From Paenibacillus sp. W2I17 (GTDB taxonomy: Bacteria > Bacillota > Bacilli > Paenibacillales > Paenibacillaceae), in NCBI RefSeq assembly GCF_030815985.1, contig NZ_JAUSXM010000001.1:3658001-3722000 (forward strand): a DNA stretch of 64,000 nt, written 5' to 3'. A program made the position numbers and the translations under genes. Every line of letters starts with the position of its first letter. The stretch's first letter is position 1. Shown piece by piece: positions 36,810-46,043 of the stretch. A model generated the notes under the pieces. That model was not told the origin of the DNA, searched no databases, and saw only the letters and a list, made by a program, of their open reading frames with translations.

Positions 36810-37865
36810 ATGGCTACGAAGAAAGCAACCTTACCTGCTCATATGGAAAAACTCGTTAAAGATAATGATATCGCAACCATAAAAGAGGTTTTCGAGCAAT
36901 GCGAATGGGATGCCCGTGGGGGCTACAGCAAAGGTACGGCCCTCAGCTTTCGTCAAATATCGGATGAAGTGGTCCGCTGGCTGGTAGAGCAAGGGGCAGA
37001 CATTAATGCACGCGACAAATATCAACGCACGCCTTTACATGCCCATGCCTCACACTGGTCAGGAAATGTACCCTTGTTCCTTGAATTAGGTGCGGATCTG
37101 GACGCTGTGGATTACCAAAATGAAACACCGTTACATGCAGCGGTCAATGGGTATAGAACCAAAGTGGTTCAAGAGTTGGTAAACCAAGGCGCTACTATTA
37201 ACGTAGAAAATAAACAGGGAAATACCCCATTAGCTAAGGGGTTAGTCAATTGCAGGAATAGCGATATAGTCAATCTGGCAGAGATTGCCGCAATTCTGCT
37301 GGATGCCGGAGCATCGGTCACCCCGGATATGAAAGAATCGGTGAAGCGGATCGGTAAGGATTTTGAATTCGTCCGTGAGAAGTTCAATAAGGACAAGGTC
37401 GATGAAGTTTCAGAGGCGCTGATCAAACTGTACCAGTTATTTGATGTCGAGCCGGTAGCGAATCGGATCATGCATGATGGGACTACCCCCATTCAGGTAA
37501 AGGCAACCACTTGGACCAAACAGCACCAAGAGCTGTGGGAATATCTCATTCCGGCCCAAGGCCACGCTCAAACGGTGCAGGGAGAGGTCATCCGCATCAC
37601 AGGACGTGTATCCCATGAAGTATTGGATAATGGCGGTGGAAACTGGGATGCGGAGTATCGCAAGATGCTGGATGCACTGATTCGTCACCTGAGCACTGGT
37701 GCGCCACTCGCCCCGGCACTGCTCCAAGAGGCAACAGACTTGGTCAGCAGGCTTCGCAATGGATACGATTTTGATGCGCCTGCCAGATTATCCGAGTTGG
37801 CGGTATTATGGGTGCTTGCCAATCCTCAACCGGTCGCTATGGAGAAGCCTGCGTATACGCGTTAA
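36810..37865 (+). CDS. Ankyrin-repeat protein
   Basis: A 351-residue soluble protein. Residues from about 50 to 190 contain three or four ankyrin repeats (ADINARDKYQRTPLHAHA; ADLDAVDYQNETPLHAAV; ATINVENKQGNTPLAKGL), a protein-binding scaffold. The C-terminal 150 residues, including ATTWTKQHQELWEYLIPAQG, form a separate domain of unknown role. ATG 36810 follows GGAGAGG; an in-frame extension upstream has no ribosome site. The gene is single, ends in a strong terminator, and its partner is unknown. Confidence 0.85.
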   Translation: MATKKATLPAHMEKLVKDNDIATIKEVFEQCEWDARGGYSKGTALSFRQISDEVVRWLVEQGADINARDKYQRTPLHAHASHWSGNVPLFLELGADLDAVDYQNETPLHAAVNGYRTKVVQELVNQGATINVENKQGNTPLAKGLVNCRNSDIVNLAEIAAILLDAGASVTPDMKESVKRIGKDFEFVREKFNKDKVDEVSEALIKLYQLFDVEPVANRIMHDGTTPIQVKATTWTKQHQELWEYLIPAQGHAQTVQGEVIRITGRVSHEVLDNGGGNWDAEYRKMLDALIRHLSTGAPLAPALLQEATDLVSRLRNGYDFDAPARLSELAVLWVLANPQPVAMEKPAYTR

Positions 37866-37872
37866 ACAGCAA

Positions 37873-37914
37873 AGCAAAAAAAGAAGCGGAAGAGTTACCA
37901 CTTCTTTTTTTGCT
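37873..37914. terminator. Bidirectional terminator between ankyrin and Dus genes
   Basis: Fourteen-base arms AGCAAAAAAAGAAG and CTTCTTTTTTTGCT give T runs on both strands. Confidence 0.85.
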
Positions 37915-37961
37915 ATTAAATCTACCTGAATCATACTCCGTATCCATGATTACGTCTTACT

Positions 37962-38936
37962 CTACTCCACCTGTTCATTACTTTTAAACTCATCGAGCAA
38001 TTCGCGTACTTTAGAAGTGGTTTTGGCGTTCATCAAGCTGTTTCTCAGCTCACTAGCACCGCGGAAGCCACGAACATAGATTTTGAAAAAACGAGCCAGC
38101 GGGCTGAACGAACGTGGTTCAAGCTCGGAATATTGATCATGGAGATCCAAATGCAGCCGTAGCAGATCAAGCAATTCCGTGCTGCTGTGTTCCTTTGGCT
38201 CCTTTTCAAAAGCAAATGGATTTTGGAAAATACCGCGCCCAATCATAATACCATCCACACCATATTGCTCCACGAGTCTCAGGCCTGTTTCACGGTCAGG
38301 AATATCCCCATTAATCGTCAGCAGTGTATTAGGCGCTATCTCATCCCGCAGTTTTTTAATCTCTGGAATCAGTTCCCAGTGAGCGTCTACTTTGCTCATT
38401 TCTTCTCTCGTACGCAGGTGAATGGACAGATTCACGATGTCTTGCTGCAAAATATGAGTTAACCAGTCGCGCCATTCATCGACCTCAGTAAATCCAAGAC
38501 GCGTTTTTACACTGACCGGCAGTCCCCCGGCTTTCGCCGCCTGAATAATCTCCGCCGCAAGGGCTGGCCGACAGATCAATCCACTTCCTTTTCCATTCTC
38601 CGCTACATTCGCTACCGGACAACCCATATTGATATCGATGCCTTTAAAGCCTTCTTTCGCCATACCGATACTCATCTCACGAAAGAATTCCGGTTTATCT
38701 CCCCAGATATGAGCCACAATCGGCTGTTCGTCCGCTGTAAATGTCAGACGCCCACGCACACTATGGTGCCCCTCCGGGTGACAATAACTTTCTGTATTCG
38801 CAAACTCCGTAAAAAACACATCCGGTCTGCCCGCTTCACCTACGACATGCCGAAACACAACATCCGTCACATCTTCCATCGGTGCCAGTATAAAAAATGG
38901 TCGTGGCAATTCACGCCAAAAGTTTTCCTTTGTCAT
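37962..38936 (-). CDS. tRNA-dihydrouridine synthase
   Basis: A 324-residue FMN enzyme that reduces uridine to dihydrouridine in tRNA using NAD(P)H. The TIM barrel opens with [24 protein letters not shown] near residue 100 carries the catalytic Cys region. VKTRLGF, LTINGDI and [16 protein letters not shown] are the flavin-binding strands, and a helical C-terminal tRNA-binding domain follows. It resembles the second Dus type of Firmicutes rather than the DusB-like copy linked to lysS. ATG 38936 follows GAGGAGC. Confidence 0.93.
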   Translation of the reverse strand: MTKENFWRELPRPFFILAPMEDVTDVVFRHVVGEAGRPDVFFTEFANTESYCHPEGHHSVRGRLTFTADEQPIVAHIWGDKPEFFREMSIGMAKEGFKGIDINMGCPVANVAENGKGSGLICRPALAAEIIQAAKAGGLPVSVKTRLGFTEVDEWRDWLTHILQQDIVNLSIHLRTREEMSKVDAHWELIPEIKKLRDEIAPNTLLTINGDIPDRETGLRLVEQYGVDGIMIGRGIFQNPFAFEKEPKEHSSTELLDLLRLHLDLHDQYSELEPRSFSPLARFFKIYVRGFRGASELRNSLMNAKTTSKVRELLDEFKSNEQVE

Positions 38937-39319
38937 CTCAAAAGCTCCTCTATACCTTCCAGGACGGTCTCTGTCCTCATTAATAATAATAAAACGTAAC
39001 TCTTTGCATCTGCTTGCCTATCATCTCATTAGAATTAACATTAACAGTTTTCGTTGCAATTCACATTATGCTGTCCTTGCTTCTTCACTTATACCATGCA
39101 AATGAACTTCCTTCAAACAGCAGTATCTGTTATTACTTCCATTGGATCTTCAAATTATTAAAAGTTCGATGATCTCAAAATTGCTCTTTCCCGATTTTAT
39201 CACGTCTTTATTAGATTTTCAGCCCGATTGCTCTTGCCGAACTGGAAAAGCTCCTCTAAAATGAAGCTCGACAGGCTTTTAACCTGCAAATCAAGATTTT
39301 AAGGAGGCCTGAATTATAT
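38937..39319. other. AT-rich gap with divergent promoters, no gene recognised
   Basis: These 383 bases lie between the divergent dus and DUF2536 genes and should hold both promoters. The right end has the AAGGAGG site of the DUF2536 gene. I see no hairpin, riboswitch or open frame with a ribosome site. Confidence 0.4.
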
Positions 39320-39526
39320 ATGGAAATTTCACTGGATATGATCAAAGACAAAGTTGAATGCTTGCAGGCTTATGACTTCCGTGAACTCGAACGAGCAATC
39401 GAAGAACGAATCGGAATGAACAAAGCATTAATGCTGCGCGTGAAGCAAGTTCAACATCAAGTAACGTTTGACCCTTTTCGCAACAAGATGTTATATAGTG
39501 CCGTCGTGCATTTTGCCGTAGATTAA
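39320..39526 (+). CDS. DUF2536 (YrzA-like) small protein
   Basis: A 68-residue soluble protein. The opening LDMIKDKVECLQAYDFRELE and the NKALMLRVKQVQHQVTFD segment match the YrzA/DUF2536 pattern of Bacilli. Function unknown. A strong AAGGAGG lies before ATG 39320 and a GC-rich terminator follows about 80 bases downstream. Confidence 0.8.
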   Translation: MEISLDMIKDKVECLQAYDFRELERAIEERIGMNKALMLRVKQVQHQVTFDPFRNKMLYSAVVHFAVD

Positions 39527-39605
39527 TGGACCAAGATTTTGAATAAAAAAACAGTTCACTGACGCAATTGCATTTAAGCATATCCTATAAAGCATGCAAA
39601 AAAGA

Positions 39606-39632
39606 AGACGCGAATTCGCTCGCGTCTCTTTC
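39606..39632 (+). terminator. Terminator after the DUF2536 gene
   Basis: Seven-base GC-rich arms AGACGCG and CGCGTCT, followed by CTTTCC. Confidence 0.65.
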
Positions 39633-39806
39633 CATACGAAACTCCACTTTCTCTTGTTAAAACTCTGCTTAACCAATATCGCCAGGTTTGTTTAAAAGCG
39701 TTGTTAAAAGAGGATTTTTGTCACCTGTAATCATATTTTACATAGTTAAATACGGGATTGTACCACTATACAAACAGTCATTTTTGAGGATTAAGGGGAG
39801 AATACC

Positions 39807-40685
39807 ATGCAAGAATTAATATTTATGAAGAATTATAAAAACAATGAAGTACTGCGCAAGAGTTTTTTCGAGCTTGCTGTCAACACGTTTGAAATCAATT
39901 TTGAAGATTGGTATCAACAAGGTTACTGGGGCGAGCTTTACATCCCTTATTCATATGTCGATGGAGACCAGGTTATTGCCAACGTTTCTGTTAACATCCT
40001 TGAGCTCATCATTCAAGGTGAGAAGAAAAAAGCGATTCAAATCGGTACGGTGATGACACATCCTGATTATCGGGGGAAAGGACTCTCTACACGTTTAATG
40101 AATACAGTTTTAGAGGAATATGAGAACATGTACGATTACATGTACCTTTTTGCCAATGAATCGGTGCTTGATTTTTACCCCAAGTTTGGGTTTAAACCTG
40201 TGGAAGAACATCTTTTTTCAATAAATTATACGGCAAAAAAATCATCCAAGCCTGCGAACATTCAGAAACTCGATGTTACTAACGCGGATGATTTACGTCT
40301 TATTCAAAAATTGGCATCGGAAAGATTGCCTGTTTCTCGCCATTTCGCAACCCATCATGCTCAAGGAATACTCATGTTTTATTGCCTGAATGTCTTTAGT
40401 GATGATATTTATTACTTGGAAAACGAAAACGTCATTGTTATTTATCAGAAAGAAGACAATCATATTGAGCTCTTCGACGTTGTTAGCTTAAACGAAATGA
40501 ATATGAAAGATATTTTGGATAAGATTGCAGATGAGGATACGGAGAAAGTAACCTTTCATTTCACTCCAGATGATCAGGGTCTTGATCTAAAAAGTTCGAT
40601 CACCAATGAAGGTTTATTTGTAAGAACTCATGGTGAACAACTCTACCCTGTGCACGTTAAACATCCGATTACATCTATTGCTTGA
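39807..40685 (+). CDS. GNAT family N-acetyltransferase (Eis-like layout)
   Basis: A 292-residue protein with an N-terminal GNAT domain; the acetyl-CoA loop is MTHPDYRGKGLSTRL (about residues 81-95) and FYPKFGFKPVEEH follows. The remaining 150 residues form a second domain with an SCP2/Eis-like arrangement (PVSRHFATHHAQG; ENVIVIYQ). Substrate unknown. ATG 39807 follows AAGGGGAG by six bases. It is a single gene with its own terminator and noticeably AT-richer than genes to its left. Confidence 0.82.
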   Translation: MQELIFMKNYKNNEVLRKSFFELAVNTFEINFEDWYQQGYWGELYIPYSYVDGDQVIANVSVNILELIIQGEKKKAIQIGTVMTHPDYRGKGLSTRLMNTVLEEYENMYDYMYLFANESVLDFYPKFGFKPVEEHLFSINYTAKKSSKPANIQKLDVTNADDLRLIQKLASERLPVSRHFATHHAQGILMFYCLNVFSDDIYYLENENVIVIYQKEDNHIELFDVVSLNEMNMKDILDKIADEDTEKVTFHFTPDDQGLDLKSSITNEGLFVRTHGEQLYPVHVKHPITSIA

Positions 40686-40737
40686 GGATTTATTTAATAA
40701 GATCTGCCACCAGACCATATTAAAAAAAGATCAAAAA

Positions 40738-40762
40738 GGAGCAGGATTTCCCTGCTCCTTCG
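40738..40762 (+). terminator. Terminator after the GNAT gene
   Basis: Perfect eight-base arms GGAGCAGG and CCTGCTCC with a short loop, then TTCGTT. An A run before it also gives termination on the minus strand. Confidence 0.75.
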
Positions 40763-40870
40763 TTATGTGAAACTTCTTTCTCTCATCAAACGTAAATTCA
40801 CAAGGTATAATGAAATCAGATGACCGTTCAGCATGATCTTATGACCATCATAATGAAGGAGGGGACATTC

Positions 40871-42737
40871 GTGGCGTTTATCCCGCTAAACTGCCCCAAT
40901 TGCAACGGAAAAATTGAATACAAGAAGGATGAGGTTTTAAAGTGTCCCTATTGTGAAACAGAGCTTTTTATTGAAGCAAAATCATGTCTATTACGTAGAC
41001 CAGACCATTAATCATTACCACGGAACGCCCCCTAAAGCACCGCTGAAGCAGACTGCCTCCGTAAAGGTAATGCTGATACTGATGTTCGTCCTAGCTGGCG
41101 CCATCGGTACATATTTTTATTATAGCAACAGCTCCACCTATCCAAAAACAGAAGCCAATCTGCCTGTACGAAAGATGCCTGAAAGCGAGGTTCTGCTCTC
41201 ATTTTTGCGAGATATCTTCGATAAAGGGTCCGCCTTGCCAACAGAGGAGGAATTGGCTCGTATTCGCTATTTAACCGTAGAGCATTCGGAGAATGATCAG
41301 TGGAAGTTTACATATAGCCTCTCCGATCCCTTCAGCGATGAACAGGCCGAGAAGATCACTTATGTTACTCAAGATAAAAAACTGAATAGCCAGCGGATTG
41401 ATCAGCGAGATTTTGAAGCTTTTAAGGGACTGACGACATTGGACCTGACAAATACCTATGAAATATCCCAGACGGACCAAACCACTTTGGCCCATATGCC
41501 AGGATTAAAAAGTTATGGAGGCGCTTTTAACGAATCCTTCAGTACATTTTCGGGCTACTTTGGCGACAAGTCTAAAATTACGGAGCTTTCCACTCAGCTT
41601 CGCAGCAATCAGGAGTTGGCCCTACTACTGGAATTCCCCAATCTGAACTCTTTATCCATTACCTATGTGGATGAGTCCGTAACAGATTTTCACTTGTTAA
41701 ACCAATTGCCAATCAAGTCCCTGTCGCTCACCTTTGTCGATGAACTCGGATGGTTGTCGTCCATGACCGGGCTATCATCCTTGTCTATACAGTACAGTGA
41801 AACCACAGACCTGCAGCCGCTGTATGCCTTGACCCAGCTTCAGGAGCTTCAGTTGTCCTATTTAACGAACGTAAAGTCCATCGACTTTGTGCAAAATATG
41901 CCTGCTCTACAAACGCTAGATATTGAAAATGTAAACATCTCGAGCCTGGAGCGCTTGACCGGCAAAAACTCCATTACTACACTACGCCTGGCTTCTCTAA
42001 GTCAACTTGGTTCGGTAAAAGCTATCAATAGCCTGTCCTCTTTGCGGGAATTAACGTTGTCCGGCTACTACGAGAATGCAGAAGCGCTGACTCTGCCTAA
42101 AGTAGAGCGAGTGGAAATTCCAAGCTCCTTTCTCCCCGGGCTAAAGGCCCCGGCTACAACCAGTCTGACGCTCCGTGGCGGAAGTGGGGAATTGAACTTG
42201 GCTGCGCTGAGGAAATTCCCGAAACTGGAGCAACTCTCGCTCTGGGAGATCGATGAAATAACCCGTCTTGCCGCCCTGGACGGCTTGTCCCGCCTAGAGA
42301 CCTTAAACATTTACGACTCGTCACTGTTCAAGGAAAGCGATGCCTTATTTCGTTTGAAGCAGGTGAAATCTTTGGTGTGCTCCGAGTGTAGGCTGAACTT
42401 TGAACAAAAGGCGGCCGCGGAGAACAGCGTGCTTGAACATTTGACCTTAGAGCAGCCATATTTCAGCATAAACAACACCTCAGTTACTGAAGTTGACCAA
42501 ATGATGCCTTACTTTGTCAACATGTCCGCTCTACATTCCTTCACTCTGCAAGACAGCAATTTGGCGTCTCTCGAATTTATGAGTAACTGGCAGGCCATAG
42601 AAGAGCTTCATCTCGAGAACAATGCCATTTCCAATATCGAGACCCTAAGCCAGCTGCCTAATCTGCAAAAGGTATATCTATCCGGTAATTCCGTACAAAA
42701 CAAATCCGTGCTTGGTACGGGTGTGCACGTATATTAA
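40871..42737 (+). pseudogene. Zinc-ribbon / membrane / leucine-rich-repeat protein, broken by one base
   Basis: The start is GTG 40871 behind GGAGG, giving an N-terminal zinc ribbon (LNCPNCNGKIEY and LKCPYCETELFIEA). That frame ends at 41011. The next frame, open from 40953 to 42737, continues the same protein: QNHVYYVDQTINHYHGTPP, one transmembrane helix (near LMFVLAGAIGTYF), then about 500 residues of leucine-rich repeats such as LPIKSLSLTFVDEL and LEELHLENN-type turns. Removing one A from the AAAA at 40978-40981 joins them as ELFIEANHVYYVDQT. Intact, it would be a membrane-anchored sensor-like protein of about 620 residues; function unknown. A sequencing error is as likely as a true mutation. 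Confidence 0.7.
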
Positions 42738-42802
42738 TTACCGCCTGGGATGATGGGTATTTTTAGACTACTATAGTTAATGATGGTATTGAAACAAAGA
42801 CA

Positions 42803-42849
42803 AGAAGGGGTTCGAGAATTGATACATGATTCTCGAACCCCTTCTGTTT
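42803..42849. terminator. Strong 17-base hairpin terminator
   Basis: Perfect arms AGAAGGGGTTCGAGAAT and ATTCTCGAACCCCTTCT. It follows the LRR gene on the plus strand. On the minus strand it lies five bases after the RlmD-like fragment stop, as expected of an ancestral rlmD terminator. Confidence 0.8.
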
Positions 42850-42853
42850 ATGT

Positions 42854-42898
42854 TTAGCTTCTAACCAACATCGCTACCGACTCCACACGGGATGAGTG
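42854..42898 (-). pseudogene. 3'-end fragment of an RlmD-type methyltransferase gene (copy 1)
   Basis: The minus strand reads HSSRVESVAMLVRS then stop. This matches the HxxHVESVxLL ending of RlmD/RumA proteins, including [11 protein letters not shown] of the complete rlmD in this window. Upstream the frame breaks (TAG directly before His). The fragment is in the same orientation as rlmD and sits beside a strong terminator. Function as an integration-site relic is inference. Confidence 0.5.
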
Positions 42899-43109
42899 CT
42901 AGACCGTACAATAACCTAATACGATGTGGCTACATCCACCTATTCAAGCAATCTTATATCAGCCGTCACTCAGTCTTTCGATTGTTGAATACTTTACCCT
43001 ATCCTTAGATGTCGCACCAGAAAAGGCTCTTGCAAAATGATTAGGGAAGCGATCCTAGAATCAGGAATTCTGTTACAGTAAGTCCCTCATTTTCTTTCTC
43101 CTCGTCCCT

Positions 43110-43697
43110 TTACTTTTTATTCGAATCAGAACGCTGATTGACCGCGCCAAAAATATGATACGGTGTTATCCCCTTTGAAAATAGACTATCGATCAGCTTG
43201 ATCAATTCTTCCGACGATAGATCTTTGTCTCTGTGTATCCAAAGGCGAAACATAGATATTAATGTTGATATGTAAAACTCGATGATGTATGGTGCCAAGA
43301 CATCATCTGTTGGAAAATCCACAATCAATCGCTCAAAGGGAATTTCTCTTTTCAAGCGTTCCACAAAATGAACAGAACCATAGTCGCCCAATATAGCTTT
43401 AAGAACTGAAATTTCCTCTGCATTTTCCAAGCATTGAAGTGCATCTTGGATAGTATGTGTAGAAAACTCTCTGCCTGCCATTTCCTCCTTAATGGATTTC
43501 AAAATACGCTCTTCAACGCAGTCCAACAACTCATAGATATCACTAAAGTATTGATAAAATGTACTCCGATTATATCCTGATTGGTTAGCAATCTCTTGAA
43601 TGGATATCTTTTCGATTGGTTTTCGGCAATATAAATCACAGAATACATTTATAAATGTCTGCCTTGTTTTTTCCGTAATTTCAGGTTGCTTATTCAT
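43110..43697 (-). CDS. TetR family transcriptional regulator
   Basis: A 195-residue regulator with an N-terminal helix-turn-helix (EKISIQEIANQSGYNRSTFY at about residues 28-47, then YFSDIYELLDCVE) and a helical ligand domain. ATG 43697 follows GGAGG by six bases. It is divergent from a ketopantoate-reductase-like gene, with ACAAC/GTTGT dyad DNA between, and probably represses it. The same arrangement of unrelated-looking paralogs recurs at 56543-58207. Confidence 0.9.
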   Translation of the reverse strand: MNKQPEITEKTRQTFINVFCDLYCRKPIEKISIQEIANQSGYNRSTFYQYFSDIYELLDCVEERILKSIKEEMAGREFSTHTIQDALQCLENAEEISVLKAILGDYGSVHFVERLKREIPFERLIVDFPTDDVLAPYIIEFYISTLISMFRLWIHRDKDLSSEELIKLIDSLFSKGITPYHIFGAVNQRSDSNKK

Positions 43698-43791
43698 TAT
43701 TGACCTCCATTTTCTGTTCAATTGATTATACGACAGATATTAAAAATCTGATGGTTGATGACCGTATAGTGAATCTATACAATAACATTAT

Positions 43792-43803
43792 ACAACACGT
43801 TGT
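43792..43803. promoter_or_regulatory. Candidate TetR operator
   Basis: ACAACACGTTGT has five-base arms ACAAC/GTTGT around a two-base centre. It lies 43 bases before the reductase start in the divergent region. Confidence 0.4.
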
Positions 43804-43846
43804 TTGATTATTGACAAAGATGAATATGGATATTTAGGAGGCTAAG

Positions 43847-44785
43847 ATGAGAATTTTATTTTTCGGTAGAGGTGTAATATCGACCCAATACGCTTGGGCT
43901 TTAGAGAAGGCAGGGCATACCGTTGAGTTTTACGTTAGAAAAGGGAGAAAAGAAACGTTCGGAAGTCATATAGCGCTTGAAATGTGGGACGCACGAAGAG
44001 GAAAACAGTTCATCCAAGAAAGCTGGAAAGTCAAGCTGCATGAGGAGATAAGCCCAGATTACGATCTCATTATTGCGAGTGTCAACACGGAGCAACTTCC
44101 CGAAGCAGCAAAATTACTTTCGACTACTGCTGGTAACAACCCGATCCTAATATTCAATAATATTTGGCAGGATTTAAGATCATCAATCTTGCCCCTGTCT
44201 ATGAACAATGTTGTCTTTGGGTTCCCAGGAGCAGGAGGCGGCATTGAGGACAATAAGCTTAGGGGCGGCTTTTTAAAAATGATATTTCTGGAAAAACCAC
44301 GGGTAGGCACGGAACAGATAAACAACAAGGTCAAAGAACTATTTGAAAGCGCCCATTTTAAAATCAATTGGATCAAGGATATGCAAAGCTGGTTATGGAA
44401 TCACTATGCCATGAATGCGGCGATGGAGACCGAGGTGTTAAAACGGGGAAGCTTCCCAGCACTCTTGAATCATAGTGACTCATTCGCAATTGTCGGCAAG
44501 AGTATGCGGGAAATGAAGCCTGTTCTTAAAGCAAGAGGCGCAAAGATGGACGCGATTACTCTACTGTTGACCAAGATCCCACCGGCACTTATCGGCACGC
44601 TGTTTAACAAGGTTATTTTTGCAAAGGGCAGCTTACCACGACTTTTCATTGAATACAATAATAGTAAGTCCAGTTTTGCAGTACTTGAAGTTGTAAGAGA
44701 AGCCAAAAAGTTAGGTATACCTTTGCCACATCTTACCTTGGCATTAGAAAACACTGAACAACACACAGCTATTAAAAACGGATAA
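43847..44785 (+). CDS. Ketopantoate reductase-like (ApbA/PanE family) oxidoreductase
   Basis: A 312-residue NAD(P)-dependent reductase. The Rossmann motif is FFGRGVISTQYAW (residues 5-17), degenerate in that GRGVIS replaces GxGxxG. The C-terminal helical domain contains WNHYAMNAAMETE. A true PanE is unlikely: the catalytic Lys region is poorly matched and the gene pairs with a TetR repressor, so it probably reduces another 2-keto acid or an electrophile. The gene starts behind AGGAGG. It lies between the two RlmD-like fragments. Confidence 0.83.
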   Translation: MRILFFGRGVISTQYAWALEKAGHTVEFYVRKGRKETFGSHIALEMWDARRGKQFIQESWKVKLHEEISPDYDLIIASVNTEQLPEAAKLLSTTAGNNPILIFNNIWQDLRSSILPLSMNNVVFGFPGAGGGIEDNKLRGGFLKMIFLEKPRVGTEQINNKVKELFESAHFKINWIKDMQSWLWNHYAMNAAMETEVLKRGSFPALLNHSDSFAIVGKSMREMKPVLKARGAKMDAITLLLTKIPPALIGTLFNKVIFAKGSLPRLFIEYNNSKSSFAVLEVVREAKKLGIPLPHLTLALENTEQHTAIKNG

Positions 44786-44911
44786 ACTGGAAAACTTGAT
44801 ATTGTTCAGACCAACATCAACTCTACTAATCATTATATAAACCATCATCCGACGAACGGAAGCCTCATTAAATGCCCTTCGCTGAATGGATTAATTTGGT
44901 TATAACAAATA

Positions 44912-44939
44912 TAGCCCGAACTCTAGAAGCTTCGGGCTA
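44912..44939. terminator. Hairpin terminator
   Basis: Perfect nine-base arms TAGCCCGAA and TTCGGGCTA. It follows the reductase gene on the plus strand and the RlmD-like fragment on the minus strand. Confidence 0.6.
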
Positions 44940-44981
44940 ATTAGCTATTTATTAAAAACAGGTAAATCTAGCTTCAAAACA

Positions 44982-45041
44982 CTACACCCTAACCAACATC
45001 GCCACTGACTCTACATGTGACGAGTGTTCAGTGAGAACAAA
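44982..45041 (-). pseudogene. 3'-end fragment of an RlmD-type methyltransferase gene (copy 2)
   Basis: The minus strand reads FVLTEHSSHVESVAMLVRV then stop, open for about 24 codons. It shares HSS-VESVAMLVR with copy 1 and SHVESVA with the RlmD ending. At the DNA level 44989-45055 and 42861-42928 are clearly related (both begin CTAACCAACATCGC and end in ACGATGTG). It separates the TetR/reductase module from the restriction operon. Confidence 0.5.
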
Positions 45042-45138
45042 TCTTATACGATGTGCCCCCATCAAATAAACGTCTGACTACCCATCTTTTACGGCTGTAC
45101 AGAGAAAATTAACTAAACGTCTTTATCTTAATGTTGTA

Positions 45139-45174
45139 AAGCCCAAGACCTGAATAGAACAGGGTCTTCGGCTT
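45139..45174 (-). terminator. Terminator after the ImmA/IrrE-type gene
   Basis: Arms AAGCC-C-AAGACC and GGTCTT-C-GGCTT pair with one mismatch. It follows the end of the restriction operon by about 100 bases; the T run is weak. Confidence 0.5.
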
Positions 45175-45272
45175 ATAATTACAACTTATTGGTTACTTAA
45201 AAGTGAGTTCTTACCATCACTACCTTGTCCATTGATAGGGTGACACCTTGCCCATCATCCACGAATATCGAA

Positions 45273-46043
45273 TTACAAGAAATCCACTTTGAGAAGAGTC
45301 AAGACACTTCCGGACAGTTTATCTGCTCTTGAATATTCTTTCAATGAAATTGCTGAGCCTAACTTATTTCTTGTAATCCAGATTTTAGGATCAACAGATG
45401 AGTACCCAGTCATTCGAAAATTTGAAATCAGACACTCATAGGCAGATGATTTGTTATGGATAGAAGCACCTAATTTCAAGATATTAATCTTACCTACGAG
45501 ACTCTTTGACATTCGAAGATGAGTAATTACACCATGTTTAGAACCAATAAAGGCATAATTTCCCAAATGAAAATCGAGTATTCGAAACACGGCTACAAGC
45601 TTGGAAACTACGAATTCATTACTGATTGCTTTGATTGTATCAAAGTCGAATGGTGCTGACATAGATATGGGCTTGACCATTTGTTCAGGAAGAAGAAATT
45701 CTTTTGCAAATTGGTTCGCCTCTAGCTCAAGTGGCTTTCTAGTAGAATCTAACATATCGGTTCGGGAACATTCAAACTGCTGTCCTTTGTGATTTAAGCT
45801 AAAATGTCCCAGTTCATGGGCTTTTGTAAAATTAATTCTTCCTGCATTCTTTATATCTGTATTGATAAGAATGATTGTCTTGCCTTTGGCACGAATTAAG
45901 CTTCCCATATAGTTTGAATTCCCATAATCCATTTCATCGTAGATGATATTATAATGTTCGAAGATTTGGTTAATGCTTAAAGCAGGTGAAGATGAAATAC
46001 TAAAATCACGCAGCACCTGTTGTGCTTTTTGAGTCGGTATCAT
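45273..46043 (-). CDS. ImmA/IrrE-type zinc metallopeptidase at the end of the hsd operon
   Basis: A 256-residue protein with the M78-type zinc motif HELGH (H76, H80) and the later ligand Glu in LELEANQFAKEFLLP (about residue 108). It has no N-terminal helix-turn-helix, so it is of ImmA rather than XRE-fused type. ImmA-type peptidases cleave repressors or regulators, for example ImmR of ICEBs1. Here the ATG overlaps the hsdS stop by four bases, so it is translated with the restriction system. A role in controlling or tuning that system is possible but inferred. The C-terminal 100 residues are not recognised. Confidence 0.87.
   Translation of the reverse strand: MIPTQKAQQVLRDFSISSSPALSINQIFEHYNIIYDEMDYGNSNYMGSLIRAKGKTIILINTDIKNAGRINFTKAHELGHFSLNHKGQQFECSRTDMLDSTRKPLELEANQFAKEFLLPEQMVKPISMSAPFDFDTIKAISNEFVVSKLVAVFRILDFHLGNYAFIGSKHGVITHLRMSKSLVGKINILKLGASIHNKSSAYECLISNFRMTGYSSVDPKIWITRNKLGSAISLKEYSRADKLSGSVLTLLKVDFL

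Larger units (their letters stand above)
42738..43109. other. Left boundary of the accessory segment
   Basis: This 372-base gap holds a strong hairpin (42803-42849), a short fragment resembling the 3' end of an RlmD-type gene (42854-42898), and then about 200 bases with no recognised feature before the TetR gene. The region 42861-42928 resembles 44989-45055 at the DNA level. Confidence 0.55.
44786..45272. other. Gap between the reductase and the restriction operon
   Basis: These 487 bases hold two hairpins (44912-44939 and 45139-45174) and the second RlmD-like fragment (44982-45041). Nothing else is recognised. The composition is AT-rich. Confidence 0.5.

Noticed and set aside
42803..42849. 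Hairpin as a CRISPR repeat or insertion-sequence end
   Set aside because: It is a single perfect inverted repeat next to gene ends, with no repeats or spacers around it; a terminator explains it.
43847..44785. Annotation as the pantothenate gene panE
   Set aside because: The cofactor motif is degenerate and the gene is paired with a TetR repressor, so the housekeeping name is not justified.
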